NCBI GenBank assembly: GCA_947627455.1
Contig: CANQWC010000012.1
Coordinates: 1 to 62,355 of the forward strand
Source of the DNA: an uncultured Clostridia bacterium
GTDB lineage: Bacteria; Bacillota; Clostridia; Oscillospirales; Ruminococcaceae
Length of the DNA stretch: 62,355 nt
Reading direction: 5' to 3'
The notes beneath the pieces were generated by a model that searched no databases, was not told the origin of the DNA, and saw only the letters and a program-made list of their open reading frames with translations. This document shows positions 16,169-25,243 of this stretch, piece after piece. How positions within the stretch are numbered: the first letter of the stretch is position 1; each line of letters starts with the position of its first letter. Both the position numbers and the translations under genes were made by a program.

Positions 16169-18202
16169 GTGAGAAAAACATTTTCAAGGCTTTTGGCGGT
16201 GATTCTCTGTTTTTCCCTTGCGCTGAGTCTTATCGGCTGCGGCGCTGAAAAAGAGCAGAACCCCGAAACACCTACCGAAGCGGAAAACACCGAACAGGCC
16301 GATTTGCCTGAGCAGCCCGACGAGACCGCGGCATCGGAAGCTGAGCCCGAGCCCCGCGAGCCCGCAACGGTAACAATCTATACAACCAACGATATCCACG
16401 GCGTTGTCGCCGAGATACCCGACAACGGTGTGATCGGCCTCCCGATAATCGCGGGAATCGCCGCATCGACCGAAAATTCAATACTTATCGACGCGGGCGA
16501 CGCCACCCAAGGGCAGAGCTTTGCAACCGTCGACACTGGTAAACACGTCATCGAAGTGATGAACGCCGCGGGCTATGACGCAATGGCCGCGGGCAACCAC
16601 GAGTTTGACTACGGTGCCGATGCCCTTCTTGCCAACGCCGCTTCCGCCGAGTTCCCGATCCTTTCCGCCAACACCCTCAAAGACGGCGAGCCGCTTCTTG
16701 ACTGCCACACCGTCATCGAGGCAGGCGGTTTTAAAATCGGCGTAATAGGCGTCACGACCTCATCTACCGCGACCTCGACCAACCCCGCAAAGCTTGAAGG
16801 CATAACCTTTGAAAACGAGATAGACGCCGTTAAGGCCGAAATGGCCGAGCTTGACGGTCAGGTCGACGCGTTCATTCTTGTCACCCACCTCGGCGATAAC
16901 CCCGCCGCCGCTTCGATAACCTCAGAACAGCTTCTTGAGGGTCTCACCCCAAGCGAGCTTCGGAGCATCGCAGCGGTCATCGACGGCCATAGCCACACCA
17001 TCGAAGATATCGACTACGGCACCGTGCCGATAGTTCAGACGGGCACTCAGAACACCTCTTTAGGCGTTGTGACGATTTCATTCGGCGAGACTGGCGATTT
17101 TGAGTCCTCCGCCGAGGTCCGGGACTATGAAAAAGCCTCGACCTTCGCCCTCAACGCCGACGGCGAGGCTGCAAAGGCCGCTACTCAGGCCGCCTATGAC
17201 AACTGCATTTTGGAGATCGACCCGATTCTTGCCGAGGAAGTCGCGCTCACGGGTGCGCCTATCTGGGGCGGCTATATCTACTATGACTACGCCGAGCCGA
17301 GAATCGTTGAAACGACTATGGGCGACCTTGTCACCGACGCTTTCAAGCATTTCGGCGAGATTTTTGCCGAGAACAACTCGATTTCGGCGCCTGTCATCGG
17401 CGTTGAAAACGGCGGCGGCATCAGCGCCACGTTCCCCTACGGAATAGTCACCCGCGGCGATATCCTCAACGCGTTCAACCACGGCAACACCGTCGATGTT
17501 TTAAAAGCCACCCCTGCCGAGCTCTTCACTGCGCTTGAAATCGGCCTCACGATGAGCGGTCAGGACGAAACGGGCCGTCTCATCACCGAAAAGGCGTCGG
17601 GCAGCTTCCTTCAAGTCTCGGGCATCACCTACACATATGACCCCGCGGCCGAGGCGGGCAGCAAGGTCGTTTCGGCGGTTCTTGACGACGGCACCGAGCT
17701 TTCCCGTGAGGATACCTCGACCGAGATTTTAGTGATCACCAACAACTACGTCACGACTTTCGAGGGCTTCAACGCGGCTTCTAAGCTTGGCGAGCTCGGC
17801 GGCGAGGACCAAATCGTCATGGACTATGTTCTTGAGCTCACGAATTACGGCGAGGGCACTCTCACGGTCGACAACATCGCCCAAAGAATTCTCATCGCCA
17901 ACGACAAGTCGCCCGAAACCTACGACGTCGTCATTCCGATTAAATCCTCGAGCGGCGACGACTATGATTTCAGCGGCACCGAGTTTGAGATCTCTGTCGA
18001 CAACGCCGCCCCCGAAAAGGTCACCTGCGAGGCCGACGGAATCCACATGACCGTCCCGAAGGGCACCCACACGTTCTATCTCACCGAATCGTCCGACTCG
18101 ATCCCCGTCTACACCAACAACTACTCGGGCTCGGGCACCGTCACCACCGCCGACGGCTATTACCACCTCTACTTCACCGTCGACCCGAGCACACTCGGGT
18201 GA
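16169..18202 (+). CDS. 5'-nucleotidase/2',3'-cyclic phosphodiesterase lipoprotein
   Basis: 677 residues with a GTG start at 16169 and GAGGAGAG upstream. A lipoprotein signal ends SLIGC, with Cys25 as the lipid site. The metallophosphatase domain has YTTNDIHG, DAGD, AGNHEFDYG and DGHSH motifs for a two-metal centre. The C-terminal 5'-nucleotidase domain has ENGGGI and NNYVTTF. It acts outside the membrane, releasing nucleosides and phosphate from nucleotides. The last 90 residues add a small beta domain. It lies 16 bp after the kinase gene and may be co-transcribed, though its job looks unrelated to peptide export. Confidence 0.9.
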   Translation: MRKTFSRLLAVILCFSLALSLIGCGAEKEQNPETPTEAENTEQADLPEQPDETAASEAEPEPREPATVTIYTTNDIHGVVAEIPDNGVIGLPIIAGIAASTENSILIDAGDATQGQSFATVDTGKHVIEVMNAAGYDAMAAGNHEFDYGADALLANAASAEFPILSANTLKDGEPLLDCHTVIEAGGFKIGVIGVTTSSTATSTNPAKLEGITFENEIDAVKAEMAELDGQVDAFILVTHLGDNPAAASITSEQLLEGLTPSELRSIAAVIDGHSHTIEDIDYGTVPIVQTGTQNTSLGVVTISFGETGDFESSAEVRDYEKASTFALNADGEAAKAATQAAYDNCILEIDPILAEEVALTGAPIWGGYIYYDYAEPRIVETTMGDLVTDAFKHFGEIFAENNSISAPVIGVENGGGISATFPYGIVTRGDILNAFNHGNTVDVLKATPAELFTALEIGLTMSGQDETGRLITEKASGSFLQVSGITYTYDPAAEAGSKVVSAVLDDGTELSREDTSTEILVITNNYVTTFEGFNAASKLGELGGEDQIVMDYVLELTNYGEGTLTVDNIAQRILIANDKSPETYDVVIPIKSSSGDDYDFSGTEFEISVDNAAPEKVTCEADGIHMTVPKGTHTFYLTESSDSIPVYTNNYSGSGTVTTADGYYHLYFTVDPSTLG

Positions 18203-18234
18203 GAGGCCGCAAGGCGAATGATATAAACAAGAAA

Positions 18235-18260
18235 GCAGGCGGGAACGCCTGCTTTTGTTT
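18235..18260 (+). terminator. Intrinsic terminator
   Basis: GCAGGCG-GGAA-CGCCTGC followed by TTTTGTTT, 33 bp after the nucleotidase gene. Confidence 0.88.
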
Positions 18261-18332
18261 GAATAAAGAGCATTGTATTCACAATGCTTGCGGAGGGGGT
18301 TCGTTGAAACAACCAACGCCTCCCGAGTTAAA

Positions 18333-19211
18333 TCAATGCAACCCCTCCAGCGTTATAACCCTCGGGTCGTCATAAATCATCTTCATGACCTCGGCGCCGT
18401 TGTCCTCGATGAGATACTTCGTGTGCCAGTTCATGAACCAGCTCCAGAGGCAGCCGTCCGAGACAAAGTCGTCGATCGGCCTCAGCGGCCCGACCTCGTG
18501 AAAAGCGAGCGGCTTTTTGGTGATCTCTTTGAGCTTTTTCCAAGCCGCCGAATTGGTCGTGCCGTCATAGTTGTCCGAGCCCACAACGTCGCAGTATTCA
18601 TCGCCGGGGTACCAATCCTTCTTGACCTCGCCCGAGTAGCCGAGCACCCAGATCAGGTTGTCGAGCTTATACTCAAAGGTGAAGGTCTCATACATTTTTC
18701 TCCAGAGTTTTTTAAAGACCTCGCCGCCGCCCTTTCCCCACCAGAACCATTGGCCGTCAAACTCGTGAAAAGGCCGCCACAAAACGGGTATCCCCGCGTC
18801 TTTAAGCTCGCCGATGGCATCTCTCGCCCTCTCCCATCGCGACATAAGAAGCCTATTCTCCTCTGTCCCGCTCTCGAAAAGCCTGTCGAAGTCGGGCAGC
18901 TCCTCTTTTGAATCGGGATAGGTATTACCCACGACCCCAGTGTGCCAGCAGATGGTGACTATTCCGCCTCGGGCATTCCACTCTCTTGCGCGGCGAACCA
19001 CCCCGAAGTAGTCATCGTGAATGAAATCAAGCCCGCGCATCGCAGGAAGCTTGCCGACGTTTTCATAAAGCCAGTTCATCTCAAGGTCGTGATGGCGGTG
19101 CCCGGGGCATTCCTGCGCCGCCGAAATTATTCTACTGCCGAAGTTCTCGCAGATAAAATCATAGAGCGCCCGCGCCTCTTTTGTCGCGTTTTTGTTCACA
19201 AGCTCCGCCAT
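18333..19211 (-). CDS. GH26-family glycoside hydrolase (beta-mannanase-like)
   Basis: 292 residues without a signal peptide, so probably cytoplasmic. The GH26 pattern is clear: WRPFHEFDGQWFWWG carries the acid/base Glu, and LAFHEVG carries the nucleophile Glu. CWHTG and VGSDNYDG also fit the barrel. GH26 enzymes cleave beta-1,4-mannan or related glycans. A cytoplasmic form would act on imported manno-oligosaccharides. No transporter or other sugar genes are next to it. It lies 22 bp upstream of the PepSY lipoprotein end on the same strand, so co-transcription is possible. Confidence 0.88.
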   Translation of the reverse strand: MAELVNKNATKEARALYDFICENFGSRIISAAQECPGHRHHDLEMNWLYENVGKLPAMRGLDFIHDDYFGVVRRAREWNARGGIVTICWHTGVVGNTYPDSKEELPDFDRLFESGTEENRLLMSRWERARDAIGELKDAGIPVLWRPFHEFDGQWFWWGKGGGEVFKKLWRKMYETFTFEYKLDNLIWVLGYSGEVKKDWYPGDEYCDVVGSDNYDGTTNSAAWKKLKEITKKPLAFHEVGPLRPIDDFVSDGCLWSWFMNWHTKYLIEDNGAEVMKMIYDDPRVITLEGLH

Positions 19212-19232
19212 ACCGCACCTCCGCCGAAGGGC

Positions 19233-20483
19233 TCAGTCTCTCTCCTTCTCCGAGTGAAGAATCTCGCCCGAGACCGCGTCGATCTCGTAGTCATACTCAT
19301 ATCCGCCGTTTTTAAAGCTTACGTCATATCTTGCGCTGCCGTGATCGAAGTCAAGCTCAGCCTCAAGCCTCGTGACGCCCGCCGCCTTTAATCCCGCGTG
19401 ATTAAGCGCCGTCTCCTTGGCCTTGTCGGCGGTTATATAGTCGGTCGAATCATCGGTGCGCTTGCCCTTGGGGGCGTCGTTATCGGGTTCTTTCTTGCTC
19501 TTGATGATATCTCCCGTCGCGCGGTCGATGTCATAGTCAAAGTCATACCCCTCGACCTCAAAGCTGACGTCATAGATATCCTTGCCGTTCTCATAGTCTC
19601 TCTCGCTCTTGAGGGCATAGACCTCATCGGCGGTATACCCCGCGTGGTCGAGCGCTATCTTTTGGGCCTTGTCGCTTCCGATGTCTCCGCTGCTCTGCTG
19701 AGTATTATCCTGAGCCGCGGGCTGCTGAACCGCAGTCGCGCGATAATCGCTGTCTCTCTCCTTGTCCGAGCGCAGGATCTCGCCGCTCGCCGCGTCTATC
19801 TCATAGTCATAATCATATCCGCCGACGTCAAAGCTCACGTCATAGACGACCACGCCGCGCTCCCTGTCGAGCTCATACTCAAGGTCATATACCTCGCTCT
19901 GACTTACGCCCGCGTGCGCAAGCGCGATATCCCTTGCCGCCTCGCGGCCGATATATCCGTCCGAAGCGGGCGCTGCGGGCTCTGCGACGGGCGCCGCGGT
20001 AGTGACCGCCTCGTGGTGCTCATCTTCGTGATGTTCTTCCTCGTGATGCTCAGTCACCGCCTCTTCGTGATGCTCGGTGACAGCCTCGTCATGGTGTTCT
20101 TCCTCTTCTTCGTGATGAGAAGACGGCGTCTGGTCCGAAAGCGTCGGCGTCGGAAGCTTTTCGGGGTCGTCGGCCTCGCGGAAAACGCGTACTATCTCGC
20201 CCGTCTCGGCGTCGACGTCATACTCATACTCATACCCGTCGGTGTCAAAACAGACCTCATAAACGGGGTATTGCCCCTCCCTGTCAAGCTCGACCGCAAG
20301 GCCCTTGGTCTCGGCCTCGCTGACCGCCGCGTTCTCAAGCGCAATCTTCTTCGCCTCATCGGTGCCGATGAGATTGACCTCGCCGTTTTCAACTATCGGC
20401 GTATCGCCGTTATTCTTCACCGCGCAGCCGCAAAGCGTCGCAAAAACAAGCACAATTGCCGTTAAAACTGTCATAAATCTCAT
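19233..20483 (-). CDS. Lipoprotein with four PepSY domains and His/Glu-rich linker
   Basis: 416 residues from the ATG at 20483, chosen for GGAGGT seven bases upstream. The signal ends ATLCGC (lipid Cys). Four PepSY repeats follow, each with the G-x-A/K-...-A-x-A/N pattern and an end like YEYDYDVDAETGEI. Between the first and second is a 45-residue stretch of His and Glu (HHEEEEEHHDEA and similar blocks) that could bind Zn or Ni. PepSY domains are known as protease inhibitors and surface sensing modules. In the absence of the mobile element at 20702-33372 it would sit next to the ECF sigma and PepSY anti-sigma-like genes on the same strand, so the three may form one response system. Confidence 0.85.
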   Translation of the reverse strand: MRFMTVLTAIVLVFATLCGCAVKNNGDTPIVENGEVNLIGTDEAKKIALENAAVSEAETKGLAVELDREGQYPVYEVCFDTDGYEYEYDVDAETGEIVRVFREADDPEKLPTPTLSDQTPSSHHEEEEEHHDEAVTEHHEEAVTEHHEEEHHEDEHHEAVTTAAPVAEPAAPASDGYIGREAARDIALAHAGVSQSEVYDLEYELDRERGVVVYDVSFDVGGYDYDYEIDAASGEILRSDKERDSDYRATAVQQPAAQDNTQQSSGDIGSDKAQKIALDHAGYTADEVYALKSERDYENGKDIYDVSFEVEGYDFDYDIDRATGDIIKSKKEPDNDAPKGKRTDDSTDYITADKAKETALNHAGLKAAGVTRLEAELDFDHGSARYDVSFKNGGYEYDYEIDAVSGEILHSEKERD

Positions 20484-20602
20484 AATACCAACCTCCGTTT
20501 GAAATTTGCGAAAAATTCTCATTGGCGGGCGGTCTCTCCTGCCGCGATTTCCGAATTTTTCCAATTTCATCGGTTGCGGCTTCCTCGCCCTGCCGTAATT
20601 TT

Positions 20603-20630
20603 ATTATAGCCGATTCTCACAAAAAGTCAA
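20603..20630 (-). promoter_or_regulatory. Promoter of the PepSY lipoprotein gene
   Basis: On the - strand: TTGACT (20630-20625), 16-bp spacer, TATAAT (20608-20603). It is about 70 bp from the left end of the mobile element, so insertion left the promoter whole. Confidence 0.75.
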
Positions 20631-20701
20631 CATGGAAATCCGAATTTTTATGCACTTATCACATATGCAACACAATTTTCTGCAAATTTTCGGTCAAAAA
20701 A

Positions 20702-20755
20702 TTATTCCCCACGCCTAATGATGGGTGTCCATAAAGAAGTTTTCAATCAAAAATT
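20702..20755 (+). repeat. Left inverted end of the mobile element
   Basis: Starts TTATTCCCC, then a CCCA...TGGG hairpin, GTC-ATAA and GAAGTT. It aligns with the reverse complement of 33318-33372 over about 40 bp with several mismatches. Confidence 0.7.
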
Positions 20756-21012
20756 CGATTTACGGCATCCGTCAAGTGGAATTTGGCAAGTAAAAGGCAC
20801 GGAGTATCAGATTATCTGGTACTACGTGCTTTATTTTGCAATGGATGCTTTTATAATGCAATCGCTTGGGCGAATGCCTAACCTGCAGTATCTTTGCTTA
20901 CTCGAATAACTTTTTATCAGTCATTAACAATATAAAAATCTTCAATCAGTTGAACATTCATTTCAGAACCGCAAAAAGGACATTTCAAGTATAACGTCTG
21001 CCTTTCCTTCCG

Positions 21013-23979
21013 CTATGCATTCCTCAGGCTCTTATAAATCTCTTCAGTAAATATTCCCAATACCTGCTTCTTTACGTTGTCATCGCTTAGCAGCAGCGAG
21101 AAGAAGTCCTGATTCTGCGAAAGCCCCTCGATCAGTGCGTCGTCGATGTCGTCAAAATATGAAAACTCAAAGTCTTTGACCGTGTTGTTTTTGGCACTGG
21201 TTTTCAGCTTTTCCGACTTCAGAAGAATATCCCGAATCTGAAGCATCGCCTTTACCGCCACGTCGTTGTCATAATTCTTTCCCATTCGGCTGTTGATTTC
21301 GGCGATGATCTCAGACAGCCGTTCTTCTTTGGCGGGAGTAAGACCGAAACTTTCCGCGGTCGGGAGCTTTACAGCAGGCTTGGCAACAAGATCGGATTCA
21401 ATATGCTCTTCTGCTTTTTTCTGCACGAAATTGGTCGCCCTGATTTTTCCGTCAAGGTTATATCCGCCGCCGGGGTGCTTGATGTCGATATATCCCATAA
21501 GGCAGTTGATGAAGTTGTATTTCTTGTGAAGCTCGATGTCTTCAAAGCAGGAGACTTGAAGCAAAAATTCGTAGAACCTTATGAAGTGCCGCATCATCAA
21601 AACGATCTCGTTTTGTTTGATAAGATCATATTTTTCAATCCAGTTTTTCGAGCGCTCAAAGTAGACTTTAAGCCGTTTCTTATCGTCAGATGTTATTTTA
21701 TCTTTATACAAAATTTGGTTTGCTCTTTCTATGTCGTCTGGATCAAGAACCGCGTAAGCGTCTATATTCGCTTCAAGGTCGTAAATTGCCGTAGGCGTTA
21801 CCGAATTTGAGAGCAGCGTGGTGGTGTAATAAGGAGCAAAGGCGCTTGTGATGTCCTCATAGCTGTTTACAAAGTCGAGTATGAATGTCTTCTTATCATA
21901 CGGCGGGCAGACCCTGTTTAATCGCGAAAGCGTCTGCACCGCAGATACGCCTTTCAGCTTTTTCAGCACATACATAGCGCAGAGTTTCGGTTGGTCGAAT
22001 CCGGTCTGGTATTTATTTGCAACAAGCAGGACCTGATAATCGTTTTTGTCAAATTCTTTCGGCAGTTTATCCTCCGAGAAACCGTTCATAGACGCTTCGG
22101 TGTATTCCGTATCGTCGCCGGGCAGCGTTACTTTTCCCGAAAATGCTACAAGGGCTTTGATGTCGTTGTAGCCTTTTTTCTTGGTGTATTCTTCAAAAGC
22201 CTGACGGTATTTTACCGCGCCTTGCCTTGATGCGGTAATCACCATAGCTTTTGCCATGCCGCCGAGTTCGTTCATGACCGACGTGCGGAAATGCTCGACT
22301 ATTACCTCTACGCGCTGGGCGATGTTTGTTTCGTGCAGCTCCACAAATCTGGCAATCTGACGCTTTGCGTCGGAGGTTTTGCAGCGCGGGTCCTCTTCGA
22401 TTTCCTTGTTGATCTGATAGAATGTCTGGTATGTGGTGTAGTTTTGCAGCACGTCGAGGATAAATCCCTCCTCGATTGCCTGCTTCATAGAATAAATGTG
22501 GAACGCCTCTCGCTGACCCTTTGTGTTAAGGCGGCCGAAAAGCTGTATCGTCGTGGGTTTGGGAGTGGCTGTAAAGGCAAAAATAGACACGTTTGCCTGC
22601 TTGCCGTTTTTGCGGATCTCATCGGTAATCATATCCTCTACGTCGTCATATTCCTGCTCGCCAGCACCGAGAGATTGCGTTACAGCCGCCATATCCTTGC
22701 CTGCGGTGGAGGAATGTGCTTCGTCAATGATAACGGCAAAGTGCTTGTTTTTAAGGCCCTTTACATTGTCAACAATAAACGGGAATTTCTGTATCGTCGT
22801 TGCGATGATTTTTGTGTTGCCGTTGAGGGCGGCAGCAAGGTCGGCGGAGTTGCACTTGTCGTCCATGACGCGGATAAGCCCCGCTTTATGCTCAAGACCC
22901 AAAATCGCGCTTTGAAGCTGCCTGTCAACTACAACTCGGTCGGTCACAACTACTATATTGTCAAAAATAATCTTGTCGTTCGCATCGTGGAGCGATGTCA
23001 GGCGGTGAGCGAGCCAAGCAATAGAGTTGGTCTTTCCAGAGCCTGCGCTGTGTTGAATGAGATAATTCTGCGAGGTGCCATTCTCGCGAACATCGGCAAG
23101 GAGCTTTCGGATAACGTCTAACTGATGATAGCGCGGGAAGATTATATTTTCAGAACGCTTGATTTTGCCGGTTTTGTCGTCTGTGGATTCTTTTGTCTGG
23201 ATAAATACAAACTTGCCGAGAAGGTCGAGGACGGTGTCCTTTTTCAGAATATCCTTCCACATATACGAAACGCTGTAATCATCTTTGCAGACAGGGTTTC
23301 CCGCGCCTGCGTCAACGCCTTCGCCCTTGCCCATATTGAATGGCAGGAAATAAGTGTCTTTGCCGTTGAGCCTTGCGGTCATATAGACCTGCTCCAAATC
23401 CATCGCGAAATTGACAAGGCAGCCCGCCTTGAACAGAAACAGCCTCGACTTCGGGTCGCGTTCCATGCGGTACTGATACATCGCGTCCTGATATGACTGC
23501 CCCGCGAAGTTGCACTTAAGCTCGAACGACATAATCGCAAGACCGTTTAAGAATATAACAAGGTCGATGCGCTCGTTGTCGTTTGCCCGGACCTCCTCCA
23601 TAACCGAGAAAATGTTCTTTTCATACTTTTCGGTGAGCGACGGATTAAAAGCGGTCGCGGGCTTTGTATACATCAGCGTGAGGGTTATATTTGAGATCTC
23701 AACGCCGTGGCGCAGAACATTCAGAAGACTGCCGCGTTCCTTTACCGCTTCGGAGTTGATAAAGCCGACGAGCGTTTCCTCAAGTCTGTTGGTGTAGATT
23801 TTTTGCAGAGCCGACATCTCATCGGGCTGGGTATCCCGGAGGAATTTAAATAGCAGCTCGCGATCCATAGCAAAGCGGCTGTCGAAGTTTGCGGCCTTGC
23901 GGACTATATAGCCGTCGTCCGTAACAAGGCGTTCCATTATGTAGTGCTGGTATTCCTTTTCGGTCATTATGTTATTCAT
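21013..23979 (-). CDS. hsdR: Type I restriction enzyme R subunit
   Basis: 988 residues from the ATG at 23979, which follows AGAGGTG and overlaps the end of hsdS by 8 bp. The N-terminal nuclease has DLVIFLNGLAIMSFELKC, a PD-ExK-type site. The helicase has Walker A HSAGSGKTNS, DEAH box IIDEAHSS and FTATP, with motif VI GVSAVQTLSRLNR. It moves DNA and cuts it when HsdS detects unmethylated sites. The stop is TAG at 21015-21013; the same frame continues for 31 sense codons, including KCPFCGSEM, before TGA at 20919. Complete otherwise. Confidence 0.95.
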   Translation of the reverse strand: MNNIMTEKEYQHYIMERLVTDDGYIVRKAANFDSRFAMDRELLFKFLRDTQPDEMSALQKIYTNRLEETLVGFINSEAVKERGSLLNVLRHGVEISNITLTLMYTKPATAFNPSLTEKYEKNIFSVMEEVRANDNERIDLVIFLNGLAIMSFELKCNFAGQSYQDAMYQYRMERDPKSRLFLFKAGCLVNFAMDLEQVYMTARLNGKDTYFLPFNMGKGEGVDAGAGNPVCKDDYSVSYMWKDILKKDTVLDLLGKFVFIQTKESTDDKTGKIKRSENIIFPRYHQLDVIRKLLADVRENGTSQNYLIQHSAGSGKTNSIAWLAHRLTSLHDANDKIIFDNIVVVTDRVVVDRQLQSAILGLEHKAGLIRVMDDKCNSADLAAALNGNTKIIATTIQKFPFIVDNVKGLKNKHFAVIIDEAHSSTAGKDMAAVTQSLGAGEQEYDDVEDMITDEIRKNGKQANVSIFAFTATPKPTTIQLFGRLNTKGQREAFHIYSMKQAIEEGFILDVLQNYTTYQTFYQINKEIEEDPRCKTSDAKRQIARFVELHETNIAQRVEVIVEHFRTSVMNELGGMAKAMVITASRQGAVKYRQAFEEYTKKKGYNDIKALVAFSGKVTLPGDDTEYTEASMNGFSEDKLPKEFDKNDYQVLLVANKYQTGFDQPKLCAMYVLKKLKGVSAVQTLSRLNRVCPPYDKKTFILDFVNSYEDITSAFAPYYTTTLLSNSVTPTAIYDLEANIDAYAVLDPDDIERANQILYKDKITSDDKKRLKVYFERSKNWIEKYDLIKQNEIVLMMRHFIRFYEFLLQVSCFEDIELHKKYNFINCLMGYIDIKHPGGGYNLDGKIRATNFVQKKAEEHIESDLVAKPAVKLPTAESFGLTPAKEERLSEIIAEINSRMGKNYDNDVAVKAMLQIRDILLKSEKLKTSAKNNTVKDFEFSYFDDIDDALIEGLSQNQDFFSLLLSDDNVKKQVLGIFTEEIYKSLRNA

Positions 23980-25243
23980 TATTCGGCACCTCTTTCTTTC
24001 CCGTTACATACTCAAAAATGAGCGATTTTTTGTATTCTTCGATTGTGCTGATCTGCTCGCGCTTTTGGCTGATTATTCCGTCTATCTCGGCGCATTTGGC
24101 GTCGAGGTAGTCGGCGATGGCTTTTTGCTCACCGACCGGCGGAACGGGAACTTGTATTGCCCCAAGCTGTTCTTCCGTGAGGGAGTGCCTTAAATTCTTC
24201 GCCATATGCAAAAGCTCTTTGGTGAAATCTAACATCAAATAATAGTAGTAATAATAATTTGCGGTAGCGTTATTATGTAATATAAACTGGCTATATGCCG
24301 GACTTGTCAAACCATTGCTATTGATAATTCCTATACAACGTGGGGTAACGTCAATATCGAATAAGCACATGAGCAGATTTCCCTTGCGAATTTTCTGATA
24401 CCCGTCAAAGGTTTTCGGCATTTTTCCTCCGGCATCTAAATCCCTTACGATAACACCGTTCATTGTCAAGGAAAGTATATCCTCATTTTGATATATCGGG
24501 CAAATAATTTTTTCCTTGTGCATTATGTACTTATTGGGCATGATTTCCCAATTCTCAGGTATCTCTCCGACCCACTCTATCCCGCTGTCCTTCATCTTCG
24601 CGTCGGGGTTCAGACCCTTTGTGACCGTCTCGGTGATGACCGAGCGCTTATACTGTTCAAGCGTGTCTATCTGCTGCTGAATGTCGGAGGTCAGCGCGTC
24701 GATTTCCGCGCACTTGACGTCGAGGAAAGAGGCTATAAGGCGCTGCTCGGGGAGAGGGGGAAGTGGGACTGGCATTTCACATAGCAGGTCACGTTGGAGT
24801 TCAGTCTGATTAGTAGAGCCTTCAGCCATTTGTGAATTGAAAGTTTCAAAATTGATATAAAAATAATAATATAGAAACTTTGAAATCAAAGATGAATTAG
24901 TTCTTATAATCGTAACATGACCATCAGCAACATATGTTTCATCTTCATTAAAATAAAAAGTTTTTCCCAATACGCCGCCACCGGTGGAAGCTAACAATAT
25001 GTCTTGCTTTTTCAATAATCCTCTGCTTGTTTCAGCAGGCTTAGATGAAAACCGAATATTTGAAGTATCAAAATATCCTTTGCTGAATGTGGCTTGATTC
25101 ACAACTGCCGTAATATTATCATCTATATAATCAGGTGCTGTTCCTCGCTCGCATTTTGTTGTAAGGTATTTTAGTTTTTTCAAGTCCCAATTAGTGGGCA
25201 TTTCTTTTATCCACTCAACCCGGCTGTCTTTCATTATCCTCAT
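23972..25243 (-). CDS. hsdS: Type I restriction-modification specificity subunit
   Basis: 423 residues with the usual two target-recognition domains, each preceded by a WxxxxPxxW-type start (VEWIKEMPTNW and IEWVGEIPENW). Each ends with a conserved helix starting PLPPLPEQRLIASFLD or PVPPVGEQKAIADYLD. The two halves set the two parts of a split DNA target. The first domain is strongly AT-rich, typical of exchanged recognition domains. Its start overlaps the upstream gene by ATGA and its end overlaps hsdR, so translation is coupled. Confidence 0.95.
   Translation of the reverse strand: MRIMKDSRVEWIKEMPTNWDLKKLKYLTTKCERGTAPDYIDDNITAVVNQATFSKGYFDTSNIRFSSKPAETSRGLLKKQDILLASTGGGVLGKTFYFNEDETYVADGHVTIIRTNSSLISKFLYYYFYINFETFNSQMAEGSTNQTELQRDLLCEMPVPLPPLPEQRLIASFLDVKCAEIDALTSDIQQQIDTLEQYKRSVITETVTKGLNPDAKMKDSGIEWVGEIPENWEIMPNKYIMHKEKIICPIYQNEDILSLTMNGVIVRDLDAGGKMPKTFDGYQKIRKGNLLMCLFDIDVTPRCIGIINSNGLTSPAYSQFILHNNATANYYYYYYLMLDFTKELLHMAKNLRHSLTEEQLGAIQVPVPPVGEQKAIADYLDAKCAEIDGIISQKREQISTIEEYKKSLIFEYVTGKKEVPNNE

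Noticed and set aside
19398-20465. 355-residue + strand frame opposite the PepSY lipoprotein
   Set aside because: It mirrors the PepSY repeats in antisense, starts without a ribosome-binding site and matches nothing known to me.
20718-20909. 63-residue frame just inside the left end of the mobile element
   Set aside because: It starts inside the inverted end, has no ribosome-binding site and no recognisable motif; it may be a gene relic but cannot be supported.
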